From Rickettsiella massiliensis 20B (GTDB taxonomy: Bacteria > Pseudomonadota > Gammaproteobacteria > Diplorickettsiales > Diplorickettsiaceae): a stretch of 64,000 nt of DNA. Shown piece by piece: positions 31,061 through 42,118 of the stretch (positions within the stretch are counted from its first letter, which is position 1; every line of letters starts with the position of its first letter). Location: contig NZ_AJGC01000001.1 in assembly GCF_000257395.1 (NCBI RefSeq), positions 620,001-684,000 on the forward strand. The letters run 5' to 3'. Below the pieces are notes generated by a model. It was not told the DNA's origin and searched no databases. It saw only the letters and a program-made list of their open reading frames with translations. Both the position numbers and the translations under genes were made by a program.

Positions 31061-32273
31061 GTAAAACAGGATTAGAAATCATTCAACGCGGTTGCAGTGA
31101 ACTGTTAGTCGTTGAAGAATTAGAAAAAAAATTAGCGCAAAACCGCCCGTTACGTATTAAAGCAGGATTTGATCCCACAGCCCCTGATTTGCATTTAGGT
31201 CATACCGTCTTGATTCATAAATTACGCCAATTACAGAACTTAGGCCATGAAGTCACCTTCTTGATCGGTGACTTTACTGGATTAATTGGCGACCCTTCTG
31301 GTAAAAATGTCACCCGTCCACCACTCACCCCCGAAGAAGTCGCGATTAATGCCCAAACCTATGCCCGGCAATTCGGGAAAATTCTTGATAAAGAACGTAC
31401 CCAGGTACGTTTTAATTCGGAATGGTTAGCCCAACTCAGCGCACGGGATCTCATTCAGTTAGCCGGTGCCTCGACTGTCGCACGCATGTTGGAACGAGAC
31501 GATTTTCATAAACGTTATCAGCAACAACAAGCCATTGCTTTACATGAATTTTTATATCCGTTACTCCAAGGCTATGATTCGGTTGTTCTCAAAACGGATA
31601 TCGAACTCGGTGGAAATGATCAAAATTTAATTTATTAATGGGCCGTGAACTACAAAAAAATTTTCAACAAGCACCACAAATCGTTTTGATGATGCCGCTT
31701 CTTGAAGGTTTAGACGGTAAACAGAAAATGTCTAAATCCCTCAATAATTACATTGGTATCGATGAACCCCCGACTGAGATGTTTGGTAAACTGATGTCGA
31801 TCTCGGATGAACTGATGTGGCGTTATTTTGAACTATTATCACTCAAGCGCAGTTGTGCCGATATCGCACACATGCAACAGCAAGTGCAAGAAGGTGCCAA
31901 TCCTCGTACCTTTAAAGTTGAACTGGCTTTAGAGTTGGTGGCGCGCTTTCATGACCAGACGGCCGCACAACATGCATTGGCCGCCTTTGAACAACAATTC
32001 AAAAAAGGGGCCCTGCCGCCTGATGAGATTCAAACCTTCACCTTAACCATCCCCGGTTCAAGTTTAGCGTTGACACAGTTACTCAAACAAGCGGGATTAG
32101 TAGCAAGTACTTCTGAAGCCTTACGTTCCATTCGCGGTGGTGGCGTCAAAATTGATACGATTAAAGTGGAAGACGAGAAGCTTATGATCCATACAAAGAC
32201 TACCCACATTTACCAAGTTGGCAAGCGCCGCTTTGCTAAAATCACAGTAGTTTCTTGTGATGAAAACAGATGA
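31057..32273 (+). CDS. tyrS: Tyrosyl-tRNA synthetase, one frameshift
   Basis: TyrS charges tRNA-Tyr. It shows the class I HIGH-type motif in '[14 protein letters not shown]', '[15 protein letters not shown]', '[11 protein letters not shown]', 'ELGGNDQ' and the KMSKS loop in '[15 protein letters not shown]', and a C-terminal S4 RNA-binding domain ('[17 protein letters not shown]'). The frame breaks near 31621-31624: four A where five would give [13 protein letters not shown]. As the repaired ~405 residues are complete and tyrS is essential, this indel is almost certainly a sequence error. It is translationally coupled to rsmI. Confidence 0.96.
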
Positions 32274-32357
32274 TTTTGCCTATAAAACGATTCGCCTTAA
32301 AAAACAGAATATCCACGAAAGCAAAACAATTTTTTTTCAAAAATTATAGTAAATTTA

Positions 32358-32397
32358 ATGACTCTGCTTAACTGAAAATTCAGTCAAGCAGAGTCAT
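32358..32397. repeat. Long hairpin between tyrS and the repeat-protein gene
   Basis: ATGACTCTGCTT and AAGCAGAGTCAT (12 bp) plus an inner ACTGA/TCAGT (5 bp) form a 17-pair stem with one A-C mismatch and a four-base AAAT loop. It stands 85 bases after tyrS, where two genes converge. No T-tract follows on either strand, so a factor-dependent or RNA-processing role is as likely as intrinsic termination. Confidence 0.5.
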
Positions 32398-32516
32398 TCA
32401 TTCAATGAAGAAAAAACTTCGCTATTTATTCATGAAATATGCAAAAAAAATATAAATATAATAAGAAATTCTTAAAACCACCTCGCACTCAGATTATGTT
32501 TCTATCAACATTTATT

Positions 32517-35500
32517 TTAATTTAACTCAGGCAGCGGTGATAAAACATTTTGACTACTGACTTCATTCGCTGTAGATTGACAAACGCACTTAAATATTGT
32601 TCCTAACCGACCATTACTTAAAGCGGGACAAGCGCCGCGCAGCGTCTGCAAATTATTTGCTTTATATTTTTGATCTAATACTTCTAAACAATCTTTTAAT
32701 ATTAAAGCCGCTTTTTCTTTTTCCTGTGAAGAAAAACCAAGACCGCGACCAAAGAATCGAGAAGTATATAATATATTTTTTTTATTTCTGTCTTTTATCT
32801 CATCCAGATAAGAAGTAATTAGATGATGAGCTATTAATACAGTTAAATCACTATTTGGAGAGACTGTTGATAAAATGGACTCTAGTATCTCTTTATTAAA
32901 GACACCATAACTTTTAAGTAAGCATTTTAATAAATTTACACCTATTTCTGGTTGATCCAATGTTTGCAACATTAAAACCCTCCAAAATGTTCTATCTTTT
33001 TGCAAAAAGAGATCTTTAAAAAAATCTGTATCAAACGACTTTGATTTCTCCAGCAAAAAACTTAATAATGGCCCTAATCTCTTTGGATGATAATCAAAGG
33101 CGAGCATCAACACATTTAATCCATCCTGATCAGTTTGCAAAAACATCTTTTGATAACTCGCTTGATCCATTCTCTCAGAATGCTTTGATAAGAAATTTAA
33201 TAACGGCTCTAAACCCTCTGGATGATAATGAGCGGCACCCATCCACTCAGAATGCTTTGATAAGAAATTTAATAACGGCTCTAAACCCTCTGGATGATAA
33301 CGAGCGGCGAGCATCAAAGCGTTACGCCCATGCTTATCTTTTTGCAATAAAATCTCTTTACAAGTCGCTTGGTCCATCCACTCAGAATGCTTTGATAAAA
33401 AACCTAATAATTGCTTTAATCCCCCTAATTGATCATGGATGACCCGCATCAATGGATTCCAACCATTCTCATCGGATTGTAAAAATAGTTTTTTACAACC
33501 CGCGTGATCAAACCATGAGGACTGACTCGATAAAGAAACGAATAATGAATCTAATTTCTCTGGGTGATAACAGACTAATAGCTTAAATATATTCCAACCA
33601 TTCTGGTCAACTTGAAAAAATAGTTCTTTATAACTTGCTTGATCAAGCCATGTGAACTGCCTTAATAAAAAACTTAATAATCGTCCTAACTTTTCTGGTT
33701 GATGACGAGCGGCTAATTTCAACGTATTCCAACCATCTTGATCAGCTTGTAACAATAACTTTTGACAACTGACTTGATCCATCCACGCGGAATATCTCGA
33801 TAAAAACATGAATAACGATTCCAATCCTTCGGGCTGATAACAAGCCGCCAACATCAGCACATTCCAGCCATTGTTATTCGTTTTGAATAATATATTTTTA
33901 TAATTGGTTTGATTAAACCACGAGGCTTGCTTCGATAAAAAATCTAATAACGGCTCTAATCTCTCTGGATAATAATGGGCAGCTACCATTAGTACATTCG
34001 CACCACTCGGATTGGTTTGCAAAAAAATGCTTGGGTCGCTCGAGCAAGCCAAGGAGCGCGCCCAGGTAAAAAGCTTAATAATAGTTGTAATTTCTCAGGA
34101 TGATACCAGACAGCCAGCTCCAGCACATTCCAACCCTTTTTATCTGTTTGTAAAAATAGCTTTTCATAAGTCGTTTGATAAAAACATGTGGTCTGCTTCG
34201 ATAAAAAATTTAATAACGGCTCTAATCCCTTTGGCTGATAACGAGTAGCTAACATCAGCACATTCCAACCATCTCGATCTATTTTTGAAAACATCTCTTG
34301 ACAAAGAACTGAGTCAAAACATGTGGAATTATCTGATAAAAAATTTAATAATGGCTCTAATCCCTCTGGATGAGAATAAGCCACTAGCATTAGAGCATTC
34401 CAGTCCTCTAACGTTCTTAACTTGAAAAGAAAATCATAAAAGGTGTTTTTTCAAAAATAGTATCTAAATTAACAGAAAATAATATTTTAATCTTTTCATA
34501 AATACCCGCTTTAAGAAATCGATTTTCAATCAATTCATCGACTAACATTTTTAATTTGCTAATTAAAATAGGATGCGACTTTAATTTAGCCCAAAAAAGA
34601 GGGAAGTCTGTCTTGATTTTTTGTAATTCAAAATAAGCTGTATTTTTATCAAAAAACTTTGGATTTATTTCTAATTTTGAATCAAAAATAGGATATAAAT
34701 TAATAAAACACGCATAATCATATAGATTACAAATAGTATCTGGAGTGGCTTCTTTAAGAAAATATTTTTCATTAGATAACGTTAATAAAAAATATTCTTT
34801 TATTTTAGTCCAGTTTAGATCCTGAATAAAAAAATTCTCTTCGTCAATAAGAAAAAATTCTTGGTAAGGCGTATCTTTAAAATCTTCAGATAAATAAAGT
34901 TTAATTGTCTCTGTGATCATCTCTACTTCACCAAAGACATAACTTTTTTCTTTTCTTAAGCCATTGTAACCCACCTTTGCTAATAATCCACGCAACTGAT
35001 CCACTAACAAATAAGATAAACAATAGGGTGTAAAGGTTCCCTCAAACTCTTGCTTTAAAACCTCCATTATTTGGATACCTGATAACTTTCCTGGATACTG
35101 ATCTTCAGAACAGTTTGCAGGAACCCCGAGTCCTTGGAGCGCAGCTATTTTAGTGACTGAGTTCCAAGCATGAACTTCATTGGTTAGCCTTGCTGCTATT
35201 TTTTTTACTAATTCTATCCGGACTTGACAAAGTAGCTGAGATAAATTTTTAGGAAGTTGGAAAGTGGTAATAATGTCATTGATGCGATTATAAAAGCCCT
35301 CCGAACACGTCTCGATACCTTCTACTAACTTAGCCAGTATAACTGTACGCTCGGATTCAATAAGTGGACCTAATGCGTCATCAAAATTTCCTGTTAAACG
35401 ATGATAAATAAATTTTAAAGCGTTTTCTATTTCAGGATAAATTCCTATATGTTTAGAAAAACAATTTTCTTTCTGACATAAAATTTCTAATTCTTTCAAC

Positions 35501-35625
35501 CATTTATCAGGTAATAGAGGAAGGGAATCAATATCTATTTCTTTTGGAAGATCAAGATTAAAAATTTTTTCTAAATTAAAAATGCAGCTAAATTCATAGG
35601 GTTCATTTAATCTAGATAAAGGCAT
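32517..35625 (-). CDS. Large protein with ~12 ankyrin-like 45-residue repeats, two frameshifts
   Basis: After joining three frames the product has about 1036 residues. The first ~390 residues are a helical region I do not recognise. The rest is a tandem repeat with a 45-residue period and the pattern G-W-N-x-L-M-L-A-A-x-Y-x-P-E-x-L-x-x-L-L-x-F-L, a hydrophobic loop, then K-E-L-F-L-Q-x-D. The core resembles ankyrin (G-x-T-P-L-H-L-A-A) but the unit is 12 residues longer. Frame changes at six T near 34447-34452 and at seven T near 34019-34025 repair with one base each. The C-terminal ~150 residues are non-repetitive. No signal peptide. It could be a secreted effector that binds host proteins; that is inference from repeat type and lineage. 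Confidence 0.75.
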
Positions 35626-36205
35626 ACAATATTTTTCTCAATTAGTTACTAAAAGTTTAGCGTAAATAAATTAAATGTTTATTAAGAAAATAAACGTTTA
35701 ATATAAAACTAAATTAAATATATATAATCTATATTAATATGTGTATCTTTTTCTTTGACAAGAATCAGTTTATCCTCAATGCAATCTCAGTATATTCATC
35801 TATAAAATAAATATAAAAAATACATCTCTATAGAGATCGACTATTTTTATAGTTAGCTTTATATTTCTTAATGATAATAAAAAATAAACAAGTTGTCTTA
35901 TCTTAATAAAACTTTTTATTCTCGAATCCTTACATCAAATTTTTATACAAAAAAAACAGTTTAAATTAAAAATTATGAATCACACATAACCACTTCTTAT
36001 CTTTACAATTCATAAAATTTCTTATTAACAAGAAATTGACTATAAAATCTATAAAAATCTGAACTAAACCTACTAAATTGAATAGTACAATACGATTACT
36101 TAACTAAGCAAAATAAAGCGCAAGAACCTGTCTTTATAATTCAAAAAAAGATTTGACAAATAACTTTGTTTAGGATGAAAAACATAAATACAACAAAAGA
36201 AGACT
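35626..36205. other. AT-rich non-coding stretch
   Basis: Nearly 580 bases of very AT-rich DNA with stops in every frame. It should contain the promoter of the repeat-protein gene (start at 35625). No RNA gene, IS end or ordered repeat was recognisable. Confidence 0.4.
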
Positions 36206-36526
36206 GACTAATACCGTGTTTTATCTGATCAAAACAGGCTGTCGATGAAGATTCTTACCAAATACCATTGGAAAACGGTATACAGCTTTTATATGAGGGC
36301 GAACACGTCATAAGGAGTTTGTGCAGGTGTGGGTTATTGTAAAACAGATGAAGAATATGTTCAAAATATATTGAAAAGAACTATTGAAATTTCTATACGT
36401 ATTACACCTGGATGGAAAATTTTAGCAAAAAAATGGTTCATTGAAAGAACTGTTTCCTGGCTCAATCATTTCAGAAGATTGGCTAAGGATTTTCAACTTG
36501 CAGTTTTTCTTCTGAAAATAACGTGA
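36206..36526 (+). pseudogene. IS5-family transposase remnant
   Basis: Two pieces of a DDE transposase are readable. Near 36206-36310 a frame gives 'TVFYLIKTGCR', 'RFLPNTIGKRYTAF', matching the N-terminal 'YxLxTGCxWRxLP' block of IS5-type transposases, with stop codons inside. From about 36329 another frame gives 'TIEISIRITPGWKILAKKWF' and 'IERTVSWLNHFRRLAKDFQ', the C-terminal block with the catalytic glutamate (V/I-E-R). The middle with two catalytic aspartates is missing. I could not find matching terminal inverted repeats. An old, immobile copy. Confidence 0.75.
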
Positions 36527-36798
36527 TGATTGCTTATTCAATAATTTTGATTAATAGACTACATTAAGTGTGAAGACAAGCTCTAAAAAACGAATACGAA
36601 ATATTAAAGTCTAAAAAAATAGATAAATAAAAAATGATGAATGACTGAGTTAATACAGTTTTATTAAAAATTTTCGTCACCCAAAATAGCCAATCATTAC
36701 TCTCGTATAAAAATCAAATGATTTGAAATTTTATTTTATTATTAGATGTAGGCTTCTAAGATTAGCTCCACGAAACAAGAGATAAATTGAAATACAGA

Positions 36799-36838
36799 AT
36801 AAAAAAGCAACTAAAAAGTTAATAATTTTTAGTTGCTT
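36799..36838 (-). terminator. Rho-independent terminator after the DUF971 gene
   Basis: On the minus strand AAGCAACTAAAAA pairs perfectly over 13 bases with TTTTTAGTTGCTT around an 8-base loop, and six T follow directly. It lies 11 bases after the stop of the DUF971 gene, so it should end the argS-to-DUF971 transcript. Confidence 0.8.
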
Positions 36839-36848
36839 CCTGTGAAAA

Positions 36849-37229
36849 TCAAGGACTGGGCTCACGCGTTGCGTGCGCTTTAGCGAGGCGCTGTAAATAT
36901 AACGCCCAATTTTGGGCGTTATTGACGGCCAACTCATAAAGGGTTTCCCAACTATAAATTCCCGTGTTATGACCGTCATCGAAAACAAACTTCACGGCGT
37001 AATGTCCCACCGGAGTAATATCAACAATGTTCACTTCTTTTTTACCAAAAACCAACTGTCCCGGTTGCGACCCATAACCCTTCACTTCAATGGAAGGTGA
37101 AAAAACGCGTAAATACTCACAAGACAAACTAAACTTCTCATTATTATCAAAGTGAATTTCCACTACCTTTGTTTTTTGCAACAACTTGATATCCAGTGGG
37201 ACCGGCACAGATAGATTAGGTTTTATCAT
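36849..37229 (-). CDS. DUF971 (GBBH-like N-terminal domain) protein
   Basis: This 126-residue protein has the DUF971 signature '[20 protein letters not shown]', 'VFSPSIEV', '[20 protein letters not shown]' and '[11 protein letters not shown]'. The domain forms the N-terminus of gamma-butyrobetaine hydroxylases, but the free-standing bacterial form has no proven reaction and is sometimes tied to Fe-S handling. The place directly after hslU (4-base overlap) is conserved in gammaproteobacteria. The gene is intact although its hslVU neighbours look damaged. Confidence 0.85.
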   Translation of the reverse strand: MIKPNLSVPVPLDIKLLQKTKVVEIHFDNNEKFSLSCEYLRVFSPSIEVKGYGSQPGQLVFGKKEVNIVDITPVGHYAVKFVFDDGHNTGIYSWETLYELAVNNAQNWALYLQRLAKAHATREPSP

Positions 37230-38693
37230 AAAATAAAATGACTCAAATCACGATCGTCAGCCAAGCTCTCTAAATGTTTATTCACATAGTTGACATCAAT
37301 ACAAATCACCTGATTGGTTTGATTGGTTGCTGTAAAGGAAACTTCTTCCAATAAACGTTCCATCACCGTGTATAAACGACGTGCACCGATATTTTCAGTT
37401 TTTTCATTCACTTGATAAGCAATCTCTGCAATACGCTCAATTGCCGAATGATCAAATTCCAGATGAACACCTTCTGTCGCCAACAAAGCTTTATATTGAA
37501 CAATTAATGAAGCGCGTGGCTCTTGTAAAATACGTTCAAAATCTTTCGCGGTCAGTGCTTTGAGCTCGACACGAATCGGCAAACGCCCTTGCAGTTCGGG
37601 CACCAAATCAGACGGTTTTGCGAGATGGAATGCGCCGGCTGCAATAAATAAAATATGATCAGTTCGAACCATTCCATACTTAGTTGAAACGGTACATCCT
37701 TCAATTAATGGTAACAAATCACGTTGCACCCCTTCACGAGACACATCAGACCCATTTGTTTCACCTCGACGACACACTTTATCAATTTCGTCAATAAAGA
37801 CGATCCCATACTGTTCAACCCAGTTGATCGCTCTTAACTTGAGATCTTCTTCATTGAGTAATTTACCCGCTTCTTCTTTCTGAATCGCCGGCAAAGCGTC
37901 TTTCACCTTCATCCGTACGGTACGCAAACGTGAAGATCCGATATTTTGCAACATACTTTGCAATTGATTGGTCATTTCCTCCATTCCGGGAGGAGCCATA
38001 ATCTCAACCCCCACTGGAACAGCGGTCAATTCAATTTCGATTTCTTTTTCATCCAGTAAACCTTCTCGTAACTGTTTACGGAAGACATTACGTGCCACAG
38101 AACCTTCTTTTTTATTGAGATCGGCTTCTTCCTGCTGAGTTTTATTGGTCCGCGCAGGGGGAACAAAATAATCTAAAATCCGATTTTCAGCGAGTTCCTG
38201 CACTTGGGATTGTAAGTTCAGAATTTCTTCTTCACGTAATTGTTTAAACGCGGCATCGACTAAATCTCGTGGAATCGAATCGACATCGCGACCAATATAA
38301 CGTAGCTTCCACTTTTAAAAAAGGGCACGCCGTAATTTTCGCGGCTCACCGACTCCAGAAGGTCCGATCATTAAATGTTTTTGGCGTCACTTCCTCTCTT
38401 AATTCAGGATCAAGTAACATACGACGCCGACGGTTACGCAAAGCAATGGCAATAGCCCGTTTTGCTTCATTTTGACCAATAATATAACGGTCTAGTTCCT
38501 GAACAATTGTCTGAGGAGTCATATCTATTTTTAACAACTCAACCACTCCCACTTCCTGGGAAGTTTCCGCAAGTTTCGCGCGCTTCTTCGTTGATTTTTT
38601 TCTTCCTTGATTGGACGAATGTTCTTGTGAATCATCCGATTGCATTGAAGAAGGAAGATTATCCGTTAATTGTTGGCTTAAATTAATAGTCAT
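37226..38693 (-). pseudogene. hslU: HslU ATPase, damaged in the Walker A and pore-loop region
   Basis: HslU is the AAA+ unfoldase of the HslVU protease. The N-terminal '[20 protein letters not shown]' and '[20 protein letters not shown]' and the C-terminal Walker B '[11 protein letters not shown]', sensor and '[17 protein letters not shown]' are conserved. Between them the frame changes at five A near 38370 and at CCC near 38328. After 'LMIGPSGVG' the Lys-Thr of the P-loop is absent (E-P follows), and a stretch equal to 'KFTEVG' before 'YIGRDVDS' is missing. ATP binding would fail as read. The N-terminus has an unusual ~57-residue Ser/Lys-rich extension before the normal start (Met at 38522). 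Confidence 0.8.
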
Positions 38694-38749
38694 TGTTCAG
38701 TAATATATTTAAAAAGATGAATTTTTATTATTAAAATATTAGAAAGCAT

Positions 38750-39184
38750 TTATATTTCAGTACCGGTTGAGTTTAACTCAACAATCGTATGTTGATGATT
38801 AGTAAATACACAAACATCGGCAGCAATCGTCAAACTTTTTTTGACAATTTCCCGCGCACTTAACTGAGTATTATCGAGTAATGCCAGCGCCGCTGATTGC
38901 GCGTAAGGGCCGCCTGCACTCTCTTGCTAATTCAATCGAAGCACGTTCTAAATTCCCTTGATGTTTTTGGAGTTTTCCTTCAAAAAGATCAAGGAGTGTA
39001 AAAGCATCTGCTGTTGCGCCGGACAAACGCCAACGAGTACTCGATCTTCGTATAGTTTACGAACTTTTTTAGCATTACCTTTTAAAATAATGGAATTTCC
39101 TTGCGTGACTTGTCCATCGCCGCCAATGACGACTTGATTGTTTCTTCGTACTAATAATATCGTTGTACCGCGTAAATTTTGCAC
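38750..39184 (-). pseudogene. hslV: HslV protease subunit with internal deletion
   Basis: HslV forms the proteolytic core with an N-terminal threonine nucleophile. From GTG 39184 the sequence gives '[20 protein letters not shown]' with the nucleophile Thr, then '[18 protein letters not shown]'; after a frame change comes '[20 protein letters not shown]'. Near 38911-38922 the sequence jumps from 'IELARE' to '[20 protein letters not shown]', with about 50 residues missing, and ends normally ('[11 protein letters not shown]'). This loss is too large for a homopolymer error. Together with hslU it suggests that the HslVU protease is gone or that the assembly has dropped a segment. Confidence 0.8.
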
Positions 39185-39368
39185 TGACTACCCTATTTTT
39201 GTTAGAAACCCTTTTTCATTCTTTTAAATGGTAATTTACCTTCTCTTTTTCAAGGCCAAGATAAAAAATAATTATTTTTGTAAGCATAAAGATTACTTTT
39301 TCTACGAAAAGAACGGCAAGAGTTAGCTCAATCAATGAAAGGCACAGTGTGTACAAAGTATTGGTTTT

Positions 39369-40055
39369 TTAGGCGATCTGTTTTGTAACTTGTGTGGAAA
39401 TCCCTGCTTTGATCAACCGTTTTTTTTGCTCAGCTACGCTCACCAAATCCGGATAAGGACCGACAAACAGTTGATAAATTTCCTTACCTTGCTGTTGATA
39501 GTGAATACTTTTTACCGGAAAACCCTTGAGTAAGGCTTGCGCTTGTGATTGTTCGGCCTGCTGGGCTTCTGGATACTCGCCCAAAATGAGAATATAGCCG
39601 ACGGCCTTGGCGTCAAACTGACTGACTTCGTGTTCTAATTGTTTTTTGGCCTCTGCAATGGCTAACTGTTCAGGGGAAATTAATAGAGGCACAGAGTCTT
39701 GCCCCACTTTTTTGTTAGGCAACCCATCTTTAACTTTAGGCACCACTAAACGTTGGTTTGTACGTGCTGGTATCGAATCAGATAAAGTCAGTTGTTGATT
39801 CGGTAATACGTTATAAAAATCAAATTTAGGTTCTGGAGATAAAGGCTTAGGAGGTTCAAGTAAAGCCGTCTTAGGCCGAACAAGCGGTTTTAGATGCTTT
39901 TTATCTTCTTGCACAGAGGCCGACCGATGCGTTAGAAGGAAAGGCACTATCGCTAAAATCAATAAGCTAATGGTCAATCCTAAAAGGGTCCAAAGCCGGT
40001 TCCGTTTTGAGCGCGATTTTCGATACAGGGTATATTTTGCATAATCTTTAGCCAT
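39369..40055 (-). CDS. SPOR-domain cell-division-type protein (FtsN-like)
   Basis: The 228-residue protein from ATG 40055 has a basic cytoplasmic start ('[19 protein letters not shown]'), one membrane segment ('LGLTISLLILAIVPFLL'), a proline-rich periplasmic linker, and a C-terminal SPOR domain ('YILILGEYPEAQQAEQSQAQ', 'YQLFVGPYPDLVSVAEQKKR'). SPOR domains bind glycan strands lacking stem peptides at the septum. The gene begins at the argS stop (TGATG overlap) and precedes hslV, the position of ftsN-like genes in many gammaproteobacteria. Sequence identity to FtsN outside SPOR cannot be judged. Confidence 0.85.
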   Translation of the reverse strand: MAKDYAKYTLYRKSRSKRNRLWTLLGLTISLLILAIVPFLLTHRSASVQEDKKHLKPLVRPKTALLEPPKPLSPEPKFDFYNVLPNQQLTLSDSIPARTNQRLVVPKVKDGLPNKKVGQDSVPLLISPEQLAIAEAKKQLEHEVSQFDAKAVGYILILGEYPEAQQAEQSQAQALLKGFPVKSIHYQQQGKEIYQLFVGPYPDLVSVAEQKKRLIKAGISTQVTKQIA

Positions 40056-41763
40056 CACATCACTTCCATTGTTTCGACACCCAATAAAGTTAATCCATTT
40101 TTTATCACACATTGTGTTGCGGCAATTAAGTTTAAACGCGCATTGCGTAAGTCACTCTCTTCGACAAGAAAGACATGTTGATTATAGTAAGTGTGGAAGT
40201 TTTGTGCCAAAGCAATCAGATAATGCGCCACAAGATGCGGCTCACGCACTTGGGCGGCTTGCTTAAGTACTTCCGGATAACGGGTCAACCATTTACATAA
40301 TGTTATTTCTTGATCGGCTTGTAAACGACCTAAGGCAACACGACCTACGGCAGCGTCCCACACTTGATTTTTAGCAGTTAATTGCCGAAATACGCTGCAA
40401 ATTCTTGCATAAGCATATTGTACGTAATAGACTGGATTTTCATTCGATTGTTTTTTAGCGAGCTGCAAATCAAAATCCATGTGTTGATCCGCGCGCCGTA
40501 CGAAGTTGTCGCAATGTCACAAACTCACCGCTGACTTTTCCTTTCCACGATACAAATTCGCAAACTGCACGAGCAGAACCTCAAGACTCGCTCCTGAATA
40601 CCCTAACGCTTCAATGACCGCACGAATTCTCGCCACATAACCATGATGATCGGCGCCAAGAATATTAATCATTTTTTTTAAAACCGCGTTTTTCTAGAAT
40701 CGCCAGTCGATAGGCCGCATCCGCAGCAAAATAAGTCGCTTGTCCATTTTCACGCACTAAAACCCGATCTTTATCATCTCCAAATTCGGTCGATCGAAAC
40801 CACAATGCGCCAGCAGAGGAGTACGTGACACCGCGTGATTTTAACCGGGCGATCGTTTCGTCGACAATTCCGTCTTGAAATAAACTTCTTTCCGAATACC
40901 AACAATCAAAAACGACTCGAAACTCGCGTAAATCGTTTTCAATATCGCCAAGAATTGCTTTTAGGGTCATCATCACGATCGTTTGATAGGCTTGTTCGCC
41001 CAGTAATTGCTGCGCACGGGCGATCAGCGCATCAATATGCGCTTCCTTATCACCGCCGTCCTGTTCATCGGGAGGAATCGCCTTAAAAACGTGTTCAGCA
41101 GAATGGCGAAACTGCGGATCATTCTGCTCACGCAAGGATTGCGCAATCTCGACGAATGTACGCACCTTGATAAGCATTACTGGGAAAGAGAATCGTTTCA
41201 CCACAGATTTCTAGATAACGTAACCAAACACTGGTCGCTAAAATGGCGATTTGCCGGCCCGCATCATTGACATAGTATTCACTCTGAACGGTATAACCGG
41301 CTGCGTTGAGTAAACGAACTAAGGTGTCGCCATACGCAGCACCCCGTCCATGACCGACGTGTAACGGGCCAGTTGGATTGGATGAAACAAACTCAATGAG
41401 AATCGGTGTTTCTTGATGAGGGACCTGTCGACCAAACTCCTCTTTTTCGCTCAAAATCGTATCAATAATCGTCTGCCAAACGGTCTTTTTTAAAGAAAAA
41501 TTGATAAATCCAGGGCCTGCAATTTCAATTTTTTCAATAGGAGAATTTGGGCGTGTTAAATCAATCTTCGCCCGAATATGCTCAGCAACTTGGCGTGGGG
41601 CTTGGTTAAAACGTTTCGCCAAAACCAAGGCCACGTTACTGGAATAGTCGCCATGCTGTTCATCTCGTGCATAATCCACTTGCACCGAAAAAGAGGCGGG
41701 AATCTCCCAAGTTGTTTGGGCGGCTAATGCCGATTGAATTTCTTGTTGGATAATTTGTTTCAT
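40055..41763 (-). CDS. argS: Arginyl-tRNA synthetase, several frameshifts and two short losses
   Basis: ArgS charges tRNA-Arg. The N-terminal tRNA-recognition domain, '[20 protein letters not shown]' (HIGH motif HVGH), '[10 protein letters not shown]', '[20 protein letters not shown]', '[20 protein letters not shown]' and the anticodon domain ('[20 protein letters not shown]') are all present. Frames change near 41165 (a C), at eight T near 40674 and near 40545. In addition, between 'YRGKEK' and '[11 protein letters not shown]' the KMSKS-equivalent M-S-T-R is missing, and after 'LRQLR' about 14 residues (E-V-G-x-D-A-x-R-F-F-Y) are missing. An essential single-copy gene can hardly carry these, so assembly error is likely unless a second copy exists. 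Confidence 0.9.
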
Positions 41764-42118
41764 GAAAGTTACTCTTTACCAAATGCCGGTCGCATTGAAT
41801 TATAACCGAATACGCTTAAGGAAAAATATCACACATCTTGCCACGAACGAACCGCTTTGTTTTGGAAAATGTTACCCTCTGTACTCACTACTACCCTCTA
41901 TAACCCAACAGCCCCCACAAAAACACCCTTTTACTTGGGTGCGTTAACTGAACTCGGCAAGCACACACGATTTGCTAGAAGCTTATTTTTCTGCTGCGAA
42001 CCAAAAAATAGGTGTTCCTAATGATTTTTTAGAGAGATCCACGCTCGTTTTCCTCTCTGAGCGCTGGAAAAAATAGTGAAATAGCGATACTATCCAGGAA
42101 AAACAATGAGAGTGTCCC

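Noticed and set aside
33041-33442. 133-codon plus-strand frame with internal repeats
   Set aside because: Its repetitive look comes only from the antisense of the 45-residue repeats.
32517-35625. CRISPR or tandem DNA repeat in the 135-base periodic region
   Set aside because: The period is in coding frame and conserved at protein level, with no spacers; it is a protein repeat.
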